Shown: positions 17,605 to 25,945 of the stretch, piece by piece
Layout of the letters: each line of letters starts with the position of its first letter
Position numbering within the stretch: the first letter of the stretch is position 1
From: Streptomyces sp. CB02400
Lineage (GTDB): Bacteria > Actinomycetota > Actinomycetes > Streptomycetales > Streptomycetaceae
Reading direction: 5' to 3'
DNA: 64,000 nt
Assembly (NCBI RefSeq): GCF_001905725.1
Contig: NZ_LIWB01000008.1
Span: forward strand, 136,491 to 200,490
Translations under genes and position numbers: made by a program
The notes under the pieces: model-generated
Seen by the model: the letters and a program-made list of their open reading frames with translations, nothing else
Databases searched by the model: none
What the model was told of the DNA's origin: nothing

Positions 17605-18264
17605 TCACTCCCCGTACCAGCCCCATGTGCCCGTTCGTTCGGACGGGTCGAAGGACTGGTGCAGCGCGATGAGGGCGTTGACGAGTCGGGGATCGACGTC
17701 GGACGTCGGCATGCGGTACTCCTCGGCCACCGCACGGAAGACGAGGTGTGCCCGGCGTGAGCCGTCCCGCCAGATGATCCGCCGGGGCGGACGGATCCCG
17801 CCGTCGCCCTCGCCCAGCAGGCTCATGACCAGGAACACCAGGCCGACGGGCAGTCCCACGGGCCACCACAGCGCCCACCACAGCAGGCGGCCCTCGTACC
17901 CGCGGAGGGTGCGGCCGGCGACCGGTTCCACGGTCCAGCGTCTCCGGCCGGGGCGGAAGGCCCGTCGGCGCCGCAGTGTGATCCGTCCGAGTGGTGCGCC
18001 GGACGGGTCCAGGACCTCGTACACGGCCGGGCGTCCGCTCAGCCGGGAGCCCAGGGGTTGCGTGGTGACCACTCGGGCGACCGGGGCCCCGTCCTCGGCG
18101 TGGAGATGGAAGGCGCGTGTCGATCGCAGCCGGTCGGGGGCGGGGCTGTCGGCGTCGCGGGAGAGCCGGACGGCCGGGCCGAGGGCGTCCGGTGCTCCGT
18201 CCCGGACGATGGCGGGCGGGTGCACCGTGTAGTTCATCACGTAGGTCGCACGCCCCTGCGCCAC
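17605..18264 (-). CDS. Hypothetical protein with one or two membrane segments
   Basis: 219 residues from the GTG at 18264, with GAGGGAGA before it. Residues of about 45-115 look like a beta-rich domain of the scramblase/LURP kind (VYEVLDPSGAPLGRITLRRRRAF). A hydrophobic hairpin follows (LLWWALWWPVGLPVGLVFLVMSLLG), then a basic and acidic tail ending WGWYGE. I do not recognise a named family. It lies tail to tail with the pentapeptide protein gene. Confidence 0.7.
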   Translation of the reverse strand: MAQGRATYVMNYTVHPPAIVRDGAPDALGPAVRLSRDADSPAPDRLRSTRAFHLHAEDGAPVARVVTTQPLGSRLSGRPAVYEVLDPSGAPLGRITLRRRRAFRPGRRRWTVEPVAGRTLRGYEGRLLWWALWWPVGLPVGLVFLVMSLLGEGDGGIRPPRRIIWRDGSRRAHLVFRAVAEEYRMPTSDVDPRLVNALIALHQSFDPSERTGTWGWYGE

Positions 18265-18330
18265 TGGTCTCCCTCTCGGTTGCGGTGCCGTTCCGGGGAG
18301 CGATGCTCTCATCGTGGTGATCGACAGTGG

Positions 18331-18870
18331 TCAGGGGATCCTCGGGAAGCGGGCCTGGAGGGTCCAGATGGCCGGGTTTTCGCCGAGGTCCTCGTGGAGG
18401 TCGGTCAGGTCGGCGAGGAGGTCGTGGAGGAAGTCGCGGGCTTCGCGGCGGAGTTCGGTGTGGGGGAAGGTCAGCGGGGGCTCGGCGGCGGGCAGCCACT
18501 CCGCCTCGATGTCCACCCAGCCGAAGCGGCGTTCGAAGAGGAGGCGGTCGGTGGACTCGGTGAAGTCCAGTTCCGCGTGCTGGGGGCGGGAGGCGCGGGA
18601 GCCGGCCGGGTCCCGGTCGACGCGCTCGACGATGTCGCACAGTGCCCACGCGAAGTCGAGCACCGGTACCCATCCCCAGGCTGTGGACAGCTCGCGGTCC
18701 GACTCGGTGTCGGCGAGGTAGACGTCCCCGCAGAACAGGTCGTGCCGCAGGGCGTGGACGTCCGCGCGGCGGTAGTCGGTCTGCGGGGGGTCGGGGAAGC
18801 GGTTGGAGAGGGCGTAGCCGATGTCGAGCACGGGGGTGATGGTGTCACGTCGTGGCGGGTCGGCCCTCAT
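18331..18870 (-). CDS. Hypothetical protein, acidic and Trp/His-rich
   Basis: 179 residues. No signal or membrane segment. Clear amphipathic stretches include VLDFAWALCDIVERVDRD, a strand pair LDFTESTDRLLFERRFGWVDIEAEW, and a helix RREARDFLHDLLADLTDLHEDLG. It resembles small Streptomyces proteins of unknown function that look like immunity or SMI1-like helpers, but I cannot assign it. Its start codon lies only 11 bp from that of the divergent M1 peptidase gene. Confidence 0.65.
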   Translation of the reverse strand: MRADPPRRDTITPVLDIGYALSNRFPDPPQTDYRRADVHALRHDLFCGDVYLADTESDRELSTAWGWVPVLDFAWALCDIVERVDRDPAGSRASRPQHAELDFTESTDRLLFERRFGWVDIEAEWLPAAEPPLTFPHTELRREARDFLHDLLADLTDLHEDLGENPAIWTLQARFPRIP

Positions 18871-18881
18871 AGGATCCTGGG

Positions 18882-20285
18882 GTGCGCTCCCACCGCCCCG
18901 GTTCCCGCAGCGTCGTCGCCGCCCTGCTCGTGGTGTCCGTGGCCGCCTGCGGGGGTGAGGGCGGGGATCCCGCCGGCGGCTCCGGTGCGGGTGATCCGTA
19001 CTTCCCGAAGGCCGGTAACGGCGGCTACGACGTCGGCCACTACGCCCTCGACCTCGCCTACGACCCCCGCGCGCACCACCTCACCGGCACCGCGACGATC
19101 ACCGCCCGCGCGACGGAGCACCTCTCCGCGCTGAACCTCGACCTCAAGGGCCTCGATGTCGAGGAGGTCACCGTCGACGGTGTGGCCGCCCGCTGGAGCC
19201 GGGCGGGGCAGGAGCTGACCGTCCGCCCGCGCGAGGCGGTGGACGGCACCTTCCGGGTGACCGTCCGTTACAGCGGCGCCCCGGTGACCGTCACCGACCC
19301 GGACGGCTCCGAGGAGGGCTGGCTGCGCACCGCCGACGGGGCGCTGGCGCTGGGGCAGCCGGTGGGGTCGATGGCGTGGTTCCCGGGCAACCACCACCCC
19401 TCCGACAAGGCGACGTACACCCTCGCGGTGACCGTGCCGAAGGAGTTGCGGGCGGTGTCCAACGGGGAGCCGGCCGGTGAGGAGCGCAAGGGGAACCGTA
19501 CGACGTACCGCTGGCGCACCGGCGAGCCGATGGCGAGCTATCTCGCGACGCTGGCCGTCGGCAGGTACGACGTCCGCCGCACGGCGACCGCCGGCGGGCT
19601 GCCCGTGTACACGGCCGTCGATCCGGAGCAGGCGGAGGCGAGCCGCGAGGTCCTGGCACGGATCCCCGAGGTGCTGGCATGGGCGGAGCGGACCTTCGGC
19701 CCGTACCCCTTCTCCTCCGCGGGCGCGATCGTCGAGCGTCCCGAGGACGCCGGGTACGCCCTGGAGACCCAGAACCGGCCCGTCTTCCCCGGCGCCCCCG
19801 ACATCGTGCTGCTGGTCCATGAGATCGCCCACCAGTGGTACGGCGATTCCGTGACCCCGCGCACCTGGCGGGACATGTGGCTCAACGAGGGCTTCGCGAC
19901 GTACGCGCAGTGGCTGTGGCAGGAGGACCACGGCGGCGACACCGCGCAGCGGACCTTCGACATGCTGTACGCCGGTTCGTACTTCCCGGACGCGGGGACC
20001 GACGAGGCGCTCTGGTCCTTCCCGCCCGCCGAGCCGCCGGACGCGGCGAGCGTCTCCGCCACCCCCGTGTACTGGCGCGGCGCGATGGTCCTGCACAAGA
20101 TCCGGCAGACGGTCGGCGATGATTCCTTCTCCGCCCTGCTCCGGGGCTGGGCGCGGGAGCACCGCCACGGCAACGCGGACACCGGCGACTTCACGGCGTA
20201 CGTGGAGAAGTCGGCGCCGGGCGAGGACTTCACCGGGATCTGGGAGGACTGGCTGTACGGGGAGGGGCGGCCGGAGCGGCCCTGA
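18882..20285 (+). CDS. Secreted M1-family zinc metallopeptidase (lipoprotein)
   Basis: 467 residues from a GTG. A lipoprotein signal ends at VSVAAC, with the lipidated Cys at about residue 23. The aminopeptidase N-like beta domain (40-220) ends before the catalytic domain, with HEIAHQWYG at 313-321 (zinc ligands H313, H317) and E336 in LNEGFATYAQ as third ligand. It lacks the large C-terminal helical domain of PepN, so it is the short secreted M1 type. It presumably trims peptides outside the membrane. The promoter must lie inside the divergent gene or overlap its start. Confidence 0.9.
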   Translation: MRSHRPGSRSVVAALLVVSVAACGGEGGDPAGGSGAGDPYFPKAGNGGYDVGHYALDLAYDPRAHHLTGTATITARATEHLSALNLDLKGLDVEEVTVDGVAARWSRAGQELTVRPREAVDGTFRVTVRYSGAPVTVTDPDGSEEGWLRTADGALALGQPVGSMAWFPGNHHPSDKATYTLAVTVPKELRAVSNGEPAGEERKGNRTTYRWRTGEPMASYLATLAVGRYDVRRTATAGGLPVYTAVDPEQAEASREVLARIPEVLAWAERTFGPYPFSSAGAIVERPEDAGYALETQNRPVFPGAPDIVLLVHEIAHQWYGDSVTPRTWRDMWLNEGFATYAQWLWQEDHGGDTAQRTFDMLYAGSYFPDAGTDEALWSFPPAEPPDAASVSATPVYWRGAMVLHKIRQTVGDDSFSALLRGWAREHRHGNADTGDFTAYVEKSAPGEDFTGIWEDWLYGEGRPERP

Positions 20286-20293
20286 CGGCATGC

Positions 20294-20336
20294 CGGAGTC
20301 CCCGGCCGGGCGGCTGTCGTCCGGCCGGGGACTCCG
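20294..20336. terminator. Terminator between the M1 peptidase and terD-like genes
   Basis: A perfect 16-bp stem (20294-20309 with 20321-20336) and an 11-nt loop, between two converging genes. Confidence 0.88.
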
Positions 20337-20354
20337 TCACGAGCGGGGCGTCCG

Positions 20355-20930
20355 TCAGACGTTCACGCCGAAGTCCTGGGCGATGCCCACGAGGCCCGAG
20401 GCGTAGCCCTGGCCGACCGCGCGGAACTTCCACTCCGCGCCGTTGCGGTACAGCTCGCCGAAGACCATGGCGGTCTCGGTGGCGGCGTCCTCCGACAGGT
20501 CGTAGCGGGCGATCTCGGTGCCGCCGGCCTGGTTGATGATGCGGATGTAGGCGTTGCGCACCTGGCCGAAGTTCTGGCTGCGGTTCTCGGCGTCGTAGAT
20601 CGACACCGGGAAGACGATCTTGTCGATGTCGGCCGGGAGGGCGGCGAGGTTGACGTTGATCGCCTCGTCGTCGCCGGCGCCCTCACCGGTGCGGTTGTCA
20701 CCGGTGTGGACGATGGTGTTGTCCGGGGTCTGCTTGTTGTTGAAGAACACGAAGTGGGCGTCGGAGTAGACCTTGCCCTGCGTGTTGACCGCGATCGCCG
20801 AGGCGTCGAGGTCGAAGTCCGTGCCGGTGGTGGTGCGGACGTCCCAGCCGAGGCCCACGGTGACGGCGGTCAGGCCCGGAGCCTCCTTGGTGAGCGAGAC
20901 GTTGCCACCCTTGGACAGGCTTACAGCCAT
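20355..20930 (-). CDS. terD: TerD-family tellurium-resistance/stress protein
   Basis: 191 residues. The full TerD beta-sandwich is visible: [72 protein letters not shown], and [23 protein letters not shown]. The acidic DLDAS and GDDE clusters are the calcium-binding sites of the family. Streptomyces carries many TerD paralogues tied to calcium, stress and development rather than tellurite alone. It is monocistronic, with GGGA before the ATG. Confidence 0.93.
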   Translation of the reverse strand: MAVSLSKGGNVSLTKEAPGLTAVTVGLGWDVRTTTGTDFDLDASAIAVNTQGKVYSDAHFVFFNNKQTPDNTIVHTGDNRTGEGAGDDEAINVNLAALPADIDKIVFPVSIYDAENRSQNFGQVRNAYIRIINQAGGTEIARYDLSEDAATETAMVFGELYRNGAEWKFRAVGQGYASGLVGIAQDFGVNV

Positions 20931-21098
20931 TGTTGGGAGTCCCTTCCCTCGTTTACGTACGGCTAGAAGCTACAGCTACCCCATTGAACGCGGAGAGGGG
21001 TGCGAGAGGTTCCAGGTCTCTTTACTTTCTTTACCCGTGTCCCGCGATCCGGGATATTCGGGTGACGCGGCCCGGTCAGGCGCGGGAACCTGTACGGC

Positions 21099-21527
21099 AT
21101 GTCCGGTCCCTATCTCATCCGCGGCTCCGTCTCCCTGCCCGAGGCCGAGCTCATGTGGCGTTTCTCGCGGTCGTCCGGGCCCGGTGGGCAGCATGTGAAC
21201 ACCAGCGACTCCCAGGTCGAGCTGCGTTTCGACCTCGCCCGTACCGAGGCGCTGCCCGAGGTGTGGAAGCAGCGGGCGCTGGAGCGGCTGGCCGGGCGGC
21301 TGACCGGTGGTGTGATCACTGTTCGCGCTTCGGAGCACCGTTCGCAGTGGCGCAACCGGGAGACGGCGGCGGTGCGGCTGGCGGCGCTGCTCGCGGAGGC
21401 GAGTGCGCCGCCGCCGAAGCCGCGTAGGCCTACGCGTATTCCGCGGGGGATCAATGAGCGGCGGCTGCGGGAGAAGAAGCAGCGGTCCGAGACGAAGAGG
21501 GGGCGCTCCGCGCGGGACTGGGGGTGA
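21099..21527 (+). CDS. arfB: Peptidyl-tRNA hydrolase ArfB (ribosome rescue)
   Basis: 142 residues. The release-factor-like domain carries GGQ in SSGPGGQHVNTSDSQVELRF, and a basic tail (NERRLREKKQRSETKRGRSARDWG) fits the mRNA channel of stalled ribosomes. ArfB hydrolyses peptidyl-tRNA on non-stop complexes. No stop-codon-recognition domain is present, which separates it from RF1/RF2. It stands alone. Confidence 0.92.
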   Translation: MSGPYLIRGSVSLPEAELMWRFSRSSGPGGQHVNTSDSQVELRFDLARTEALPEVWKQRALERLAGRLTGGVITVRASEHRSQWRNRETAAVRLAALLAEASAPPPKPRRPTRIPRGINERRLREKKQRSETKRGRSARDWG

Positions 21528-21650
21528 CTTCCCGGTTCCCCTGGGGGTGACCCACGCCCCCGAGGTGTGGCCCCGGCCCCGGTGACTCCTGCGGAGGGGT
21601 TGGATCGGAGGCCCGGGGGCGCCGCGCGAGTGTCTCTGCGGGTCCGTCGT

Positions 21651-21690
21651 GGCTGGTCGCGCAGTTCCCCGCGCCCCTTTGGGGCGCGTC
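21651..21690. repeat. Dispersed intergenic repeat family 2
   Basis: The GGCTGGTCGCGCAGTTCCCCG element followed by a short hairpin GCGCCCC/GGGGCGC (21671-21687). It sits between the converging arfB and GNAT genes and may serve as a terminator. Confidence 0.65.
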
Positions 21691-21743
21691 CGTGCGGCGG
21701 TAGTCGCATATCGGGTACAGCCCCCCGACGGGGCCCCGGTGTT

Positions 21744-22217
21744 TCAGTTCAGGTCCAGCACGCCCACCGTCTCGCCCTCGGCGACCTCGCCGTTCTTGCG
21801 GAAGCCCAGGTTCAGGTAGAAGCCCTCGGGGCTGTTGTCGCCGGGTTCCCAGGTGACGTAGAACTCGCGTGCGCCCCGGCGGCGGAGCTCCTCGGCCACC
21901 GACTGGACGGCGAAGCGGCCGTAGCCCTTGCCCTGTTCCTCCGCCGCGATGTTCAGCCGCCACAGGCCGGAGCGGATGACGCTGCCGCCGTCCTCGTGCC
22001 AGTCGATGTCGAGGAAGGCCATCAGGAAGCCGACCGCGCGGTCACCGTCCATGATCAGGCGGGGCCAGGCGGAATCGGGATGGACGTACGCCTCGGCGAG
22101 GGAGTTCACCACCGGTGCGACCGCGATTTCCTGGTCGGGGCGGACCCGTATACCGAGTGCGGCCTTGAGGTTCTTCGGGGTGATCTCTTCGAGGCGAAGT
22201 GCGGTAGTCGTCGTCAC
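21744..22217 (-). CDS. GNAT-family N-acetyltransferase
   Basis: 157 residues. The acetyl-CoA loop is in LNIAAEEQGKGYGRFAVQSVAEELRRRGAREFYVTW (Q/RxxGxG/A as EQGKGYG), and the end EGFYLNLGFRKNGEVAEGE is typical. The N-terminal half (LRLEEITPKNLKAALGIRVRPDQ) resembles the diamine/spermine acetyltransferase type, so a polyamine or diamine substrate is possible but unproven. Confidence 0.85.
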   Translation of the reverse strand: MTTTTALRLEEITPKNLKAALGIRVRPDQEIAVAPVVNSLAEAYVHPDSAWPRLIMDGDRAVGFLMAFLDIDWHEDGGSVIRSGLWRLNIAAEEQGKGYGRFAVQSVAEELRRRGAREFYVTWEPGDNSPEGFYLNLGFRKNGEVAEGETVGVLDLN

Positions 22218-22281
22218 CCGGGCACCCTAAGCAGGCAAATCACGGACTGTAAAAGGGATTTAGGCCACGACGGCAAAGCGC

Positions 22282-22863
22282 TCAGCCCAACTGCCGGTAA
22301 CGGCCCCGGAAATACGTCAGCGGACCGCCCTCCGCGCTCGGTACCCGGGCGGTCAGGACGCGGCCGATCACCAGGGTGTGGTCCCCGGCCGGGACCCGCT
22401 GCTCGGTGCGGCACTCCAGGGTCGCCAGCGCGCCGCCCACCAGCGGCGCCCCGCTGTGCTCGCCGCGCAGGTACGGGATGTCCGCGAAGAGCAGGCGGTC
22501 GCTGACCCTGCCCTTCATCGCGAAGCGGCCCGCGATGTGCCGCTGGCTCTCGGAGAGCACGGACACCGCCCACAGGGGCTGCTCGTCGAGGAGTTCGTCC
22601 ATGCGGGAGCCGTCGCGCAGGCTGACCAGCACCAGCGGCGGGTCCAGGGAGACCGACAGGAACGCGGTGGCCGTCATGCCGACGTCCTCGCCGGCCGGCG
22701 CCGAGGGGTCGTCGGGGTCCAGGGGCGGCTCCTGCGCGGTCACCAGGACCACGCCGGCGGCCAGCCGGGACAGGGCGGCTCGGAACTCGTCGTTGCTCAC
22801 CCCCTCAGCATGCCGGGCGGCGGGCGGAACGGTGATCGCGGGCGGGGCGGGAGTGTTCGGCAC
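22282..22863 (-). CDS. Flavin reductase-like, FMN-binding split-barrel protein
   Basis: 193 residues. The pattern FRAALSRLAAGVVLVTAQEP...GMTATAFLSVSLDPPLVLVSLRDGSRMDELL is the FMN-binding split barrel of the HpaC/RutF family, followed by LATLECRTEQRVPAGDHTLVIGRVL. Such proteins supply reduced flavin to two-component monooxygenases or act as oxidoreductases. No monooxygenase is next to it. A 12-residue insertion, DPDDPSAPAGED, between the first strands is unusual. Confidence 0.88.
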   Translation of the reverse strand: MPNTPAPPAITVPPAARHAEGVSNDEFRAALSRLAAGVVLVTAQEPPLDPDDPSAPAGEDVGMTATAFLSVSLDPPLVLVSLRDGSRMDELLDEQPLWAVSVLSESQRHIAGRFAMKGRVSDRLLFADIPYLRGEHSGAPLVGGALATLECRTEQRVPAGDHTLVIGRVLTARVPSAEGGPLTYFRGRYRQLG

Positions 22864-23179
22864 GCCGGAAACGCTAATCTCCGCTCCACAGGCACCGCAT
22901 CGGACCCCGGCCCGAGCCGGGACCTAGGACCAACGCCCGAGACGGGCACAGTCCCTGCACAAGCACCACAAAAACTGCGTTCGTCAAAAGCGATGGGAAA
23001 CCGCGGAAAGTCCACGCAATTGTTCACGTTTACCTGTGACTTGAGTCACAAGGGGCAAGAATTGTTGACCCTGTGTACCGAGTGAGCAGCGCGCTGTGAT
23101 TCAGTGGCGGGGAAGCTGCTGGGACGATACGCCGAAGACAACCCTTGATTCGCTGCGAGGTCTCGGGGGGAGGGCGAGG
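22864..23179. other. 316-bp regulatory region upstream of cdgB
   Basis: No gene is supported. It carries the start region of the divergent flavin reductase gene, an A+T-richer stretch (22970-23080), and a perfect Crp-type palindrome at 23035-23050. The cdgB ribosome-binding site GGGGGAGGG lies just before 23180. Confidence 0.55.
23035..23050. promoter_or_regulatory. Crp-type palindrome upstream of cdgB
   Basis: TGTGACTTGAGTCACA is a perfect 7-bp dyad around TG. It matches both the enterobacterial CRP consensus TGTGA-N6-TCACA and the Streptomyces Crp pattern GTG-N6-GNCAC. It lies 130 bp before the cdgB start. Confidence 0.65.
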
Positions 23180-24886
23180 ATGGAGACCGAGTCGGAACCC
23201 TACGTCCGTCTTGCGTCGCTGCGACAACTCCACCAAGCCATGGCCGACATGAACACGGCCCGCAGCCTGGCGGACACGCTGCAGACGGTCGCCGACGGCG
23301 TCGTGGGCGCCCTCGGCTACGAGCTGGCATGCGTCAACCTCGTACGCCACGACGGCGATCTCGTGGTCGCCGCGCTCGCCGGGAACTCCGCCGCCGAGGC
23401 CCTCATCACCGGCCGGGCCGGCTCCCGCGAGGCCTGGGACCGCCGCCTCAACATGGGTGAACGCTGGGGCGATCTGATCTTCATACCGCACACCGAGGGC
23501 TGGGTCCTCGACGACGACGACGTCCCGCAGTGGTACACCGACGGGCCCGCGCCCCGCTTCGAGGACGAGTGGCACCCCTCCGACCGGCTCTTCGCCCCGA
23601 TGTACGCCCCCGGCCCGCAGGGCGGCGGCACCTCCGGGGAACTGGTCGGCGTCCTCTCCGTGGACCGCCCGCGCAACGGCCGCCGGCCCGGCGCCTGGGG
23701 CCGCGAGGCACTCCAGATGTACGCCTTCCAGGCCGCCATCGCGATCAGCAACGCGCGTCTACGTGCCAACATGCAGCGCGCCCTGGTCCGCCTGGAGCGC
23801 GACCAGCAGGCGCTGCGGGCCAGCGAGGAGAGTTTCCGGCAGGCCTTCGAGTACGCCCCCTCCGGCATGGCCATCGCCGAGATGGGCGGCGACCAGCACG
23901 GCCGCATCCTGCGCACCAACGACGCCCTGTGCCGCCTCCTGGGCCGCCCCGCCTCCGCGATGCGCCGCTACTCCTTCTCCGACCTCGTCCACCCCGAGGA
24001 CATAGGCACCCTGCTGCGCACCTCAGCCGAGGGCGGCCGGGCCGAGCTGCGCCTGTGCCGCCGCGACGGCACGTACGTCTGGGTGTCCCTGCGCAACAGC
24101 GTCGTCGCCGACGCCGCCGACGGCCCCCGCTTCCTGCTCACCCACGTCGAGGACATAGAGGAGCGCAAGCGCCGCGAGCTCCAGCTCGCCCACCGCGCCT
24201 CCCACGACTCGCTCACCGGACTGCCGAACTCCGCCGAGCTGCGGGCGCGGCTGTCCGCCCGGCTGTGCCGGCAGCAGCCGCAGGGCGTGCTGCCCGCCTC
24301 CGTCGACTCCATGGAACCCTTCGAGTCCTTCGACTCCGCGGACTCCTTCGACGCCGCCTACGGCGCACCCGCCTTCGACCGGGGGCACGACTTCGACTTC
24401 CCGCCGGGCACGGAGGGACACGGGGGCTACGACGGCTACGACCACCACGTGCACACCGTCGCGCCCGCCGCCGAGTTCGACGACGGCGCCAAGGGGCTCG
24501 CGGTGCTCTTCTGCGACCTCGACGGCTTCAAGTCGATCAACGACCGGTTCGGGCACAACGCGGGCGACGCGGTACTCATCGAGGTCGCCCGCCGGCTCGG
24601 CAACGGCGTACGCGACGGCGACACCGTCGCCCGGCTCGGCGGCGACGAGTTCGTGATCCTCGCCGACGGCCTCGGCCGGGCCGACGCCCAGGACCTCGCC
24701 GTACGGCTGCGCAACGAGATCATCCAGCCCATCCGGGCCGAGGGACGGGCCGTACGGGTCGGCGCCAGCTTCGGCATCGGGTGGGCGCACTGCGGGATGA
24801 CGGCGGACGAAGTGCTGAAGTCAGCCGACGAACGGATGTACGTCGAGAAACGATCTCGTCCCAAACAGCACAGACGTGCGGGATGA
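23180..24886 (+). CDS. cdgB: CdgB-type diguanylate cyclase (GAF-PAS-GGDEF)
   Basis: 568 residues from the ATG at 23180. A GAF domain (about 12-170) precedes a PAS/PAC pair (about 195-315, including FRQAFEYAPSGMAIAEMG and RDGTYVWVSLRNSV), then a GGDEF domain. The active site GGDEF begins at 487. The inhibitory I-site RDGD at 478-481 is placed five residues before it, so product inhibition is expected. The order matches CdgB, which makes c-di-GMP controlling sporulation through BldD. A 75-residue Phe/Asp/Tyr/His-rich insertion splits the start of the GGDEF domain. Confidence 0.92.
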   Translation: METESEPYVRLASLRQLHQAMADMNTARSLADTLQTVADGVVGALGYELACVNLVRHDGDLVVAALAGNSAAEALITGRAGSREAWDRRLNMGERWGDLIFIPHTEGWVLDDDDVPQWYTDGPAPRFEDEWHPSDRLFAPMYAPGPQGGGTSGELVGVLSVDRPRNGRRPGAWGREALQMYAFQAAIAISNARLRANMQRALVRLERDQQALRASEESFRQAFEYAPSGMAIAEMGGDQHGRILRTNDALCRLLGRPASAMRRYSFSDLVHPEDIGTLLRTSAEGGRAELRLCRRDGTYVWVSLRNSVVADAADGPRFLLTHVEDIEERKRRELQLAHRASHDSLTGLPNSAELRARLSARLCRQQPQGVLPASVDSMEPFESFDSADSFDAAYGAPAFDRGHDFDFPPGTEGHGGYDGYDHHVHTVAPAAEFDDGAKGLAVLFCDLDGFKSINDRFGHNAGDAVLIEVARRLGNGVRDGDTVARLGGDEFVILADGLGRADAQDLAVRLRNEIIQPIRAEGRAVRVGASFGIGWAHCGMTADEVLKSADERMYVEKRSRPKQHRRAG

Positions 24887-25003
24887 AGCGCAGGTCAGTG
24901 GGTTGATGCGGTACGGGTCACCCGTTCGGGCCATGGGAAGCGGGTAGGCTCGTTTTCTCCACCACTCGTACCGCACCCGATCCGCAGCTAGGAGCACCAA
25001 GGG

Positions 25004-25939
25004 ATGACGGCCGGCAACAACGGCGCGAGCACGCCGGAGGACGACGACCCGTTCGGCTACCTCTACGCCGACGGGCAGGCCAACGGGGCCCAGCCGCCGT
25101 CCGGGGGCTACGGCTACCCGAACTCGGTCAACCGGGTGCGGCCGGTCGGGACCCGCCAGTACGGCCAGCAGGCGCAGCCCGCTCCGCAGCAGCAGGGCAC
25201 GTACGGCCAGGCGAACGCCCACTACGCCGCCCCGGAGACGCTGCCCGGCGGCGCCACCACCGTCCAGTCGCACCAGCCGTCGCACGGCGGCGGGGGCGGC
25301 CGGGGCCGCGGCCCGAACACCAAGGGCCTGCTCATCGGCGCGATCGCGGTGGTCGCCGCGGTCGTGATCGGCATCAGCGTCGCCATGATCGGCGGCGACG
25401 ACGAGGACAGCGGCGGCAACCAGGCGGACTCCACGCCGACCCAGTCCCAGGAGAGCGGCGAGCCGACCCCGTCGGCGAGCAAGAGCGCGGGCGAGGAGGA
25501 GGCGGTGGAGCTGCCCACCGCCGACGCGAAGGCGATGCGGCTGGGCGGTTCGGCCGCCCTCGCGTCGGACGTCGAGGGCGCGCAGTCCGACGGCGGCATC
25601 TACGTCGCCAACCTCAACCAGCCCGGGAACTCGGTCACCTGGACCGTCAACGACATCCCGAAGGACGGTGCTTACACCGTCTTCGTGCGCTACAGCACCA
25701 CCGACGATCCCCAGTCGATGACGCTCACCGTCAACGGCAAGGAGTTCGGCTCCAAGCTCAACATGGACAACTTCGCCCGCGCCGAGGACGGCGACTTCTC
25801 CAAGGGCTGGACCCAGACCTACGCCTGGCCGACGCTCAACAAGGGCTCCAACACCATCTCGGTCTCCTGCGCCGACGGTGACAAGTGCAACGTCCTGCTG
25901 GACCAGCTGTGGCTGAAGGAGGGCCAGGTCGAGAAGTGA
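25004..25939 (+). CDS. Membrane-anchored protein with C-terminal carbohydrate-binding-like domain
   Basis: 311 residues, AGGAG before the ATG. An intrinsically disordered cytoplasmic part rich in Gly, Gln, Tyr and Pro (1-105) leads to one membrane segment (LLIGAIAVVAAVVIGISVAMIGG). A Ser/Thr/Glu linker follows, then a beta-sandwich (about 170-308). The sandwich has the CBM6/CBM35 pattern: DGGIYVANLNQPGNSVTWTVNDIPKDGAYTVFVRYSTTD ... NTISVSCADGDKCNVLLDQLWLKEG. It should display a sugar-binding module outside the cell. Two cysteines in the last strands may pair. Confidence 0.82.
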   Translation: MTAGNNGASTPEDDDPFGYLYADGQANGAQPPSGGYGYPNSVNRVRPVGTRQYGQQAQPAPQQQGTYGQANAHYAAPETLPGGATTVQSHQPSHGGGGGRGRGPNTKGLLIGAIAVVAAVVIGISVAMIGGDDEDSGGNQADSTPTQSQESGEPTPSASKSAGEEEAVELPTADAKAMRLGGSAALASDVEGAQSDGGIYVANLNQPGNSVTWTVNDIPKDGAYTVFVRYSTTDDPQSMTLTVNGKEFGSKLNMDNFARAEDGDFSKGWTQTYAWPTLNKGSNTISVSCADGDKCNVLLDQLWLKEGQVEK

Positions 25940-25945
25940 CCTGCC

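Noticed and set aside
23035-23050. BldD box upstream of cdgB
   Set aside because: The dyad has a TNAC-N4-GTNA arrangement, one base shorter than the BldD pattern with five central bases. Crp is the better fit, though a BldD site elsewhere in the region is not excluded.
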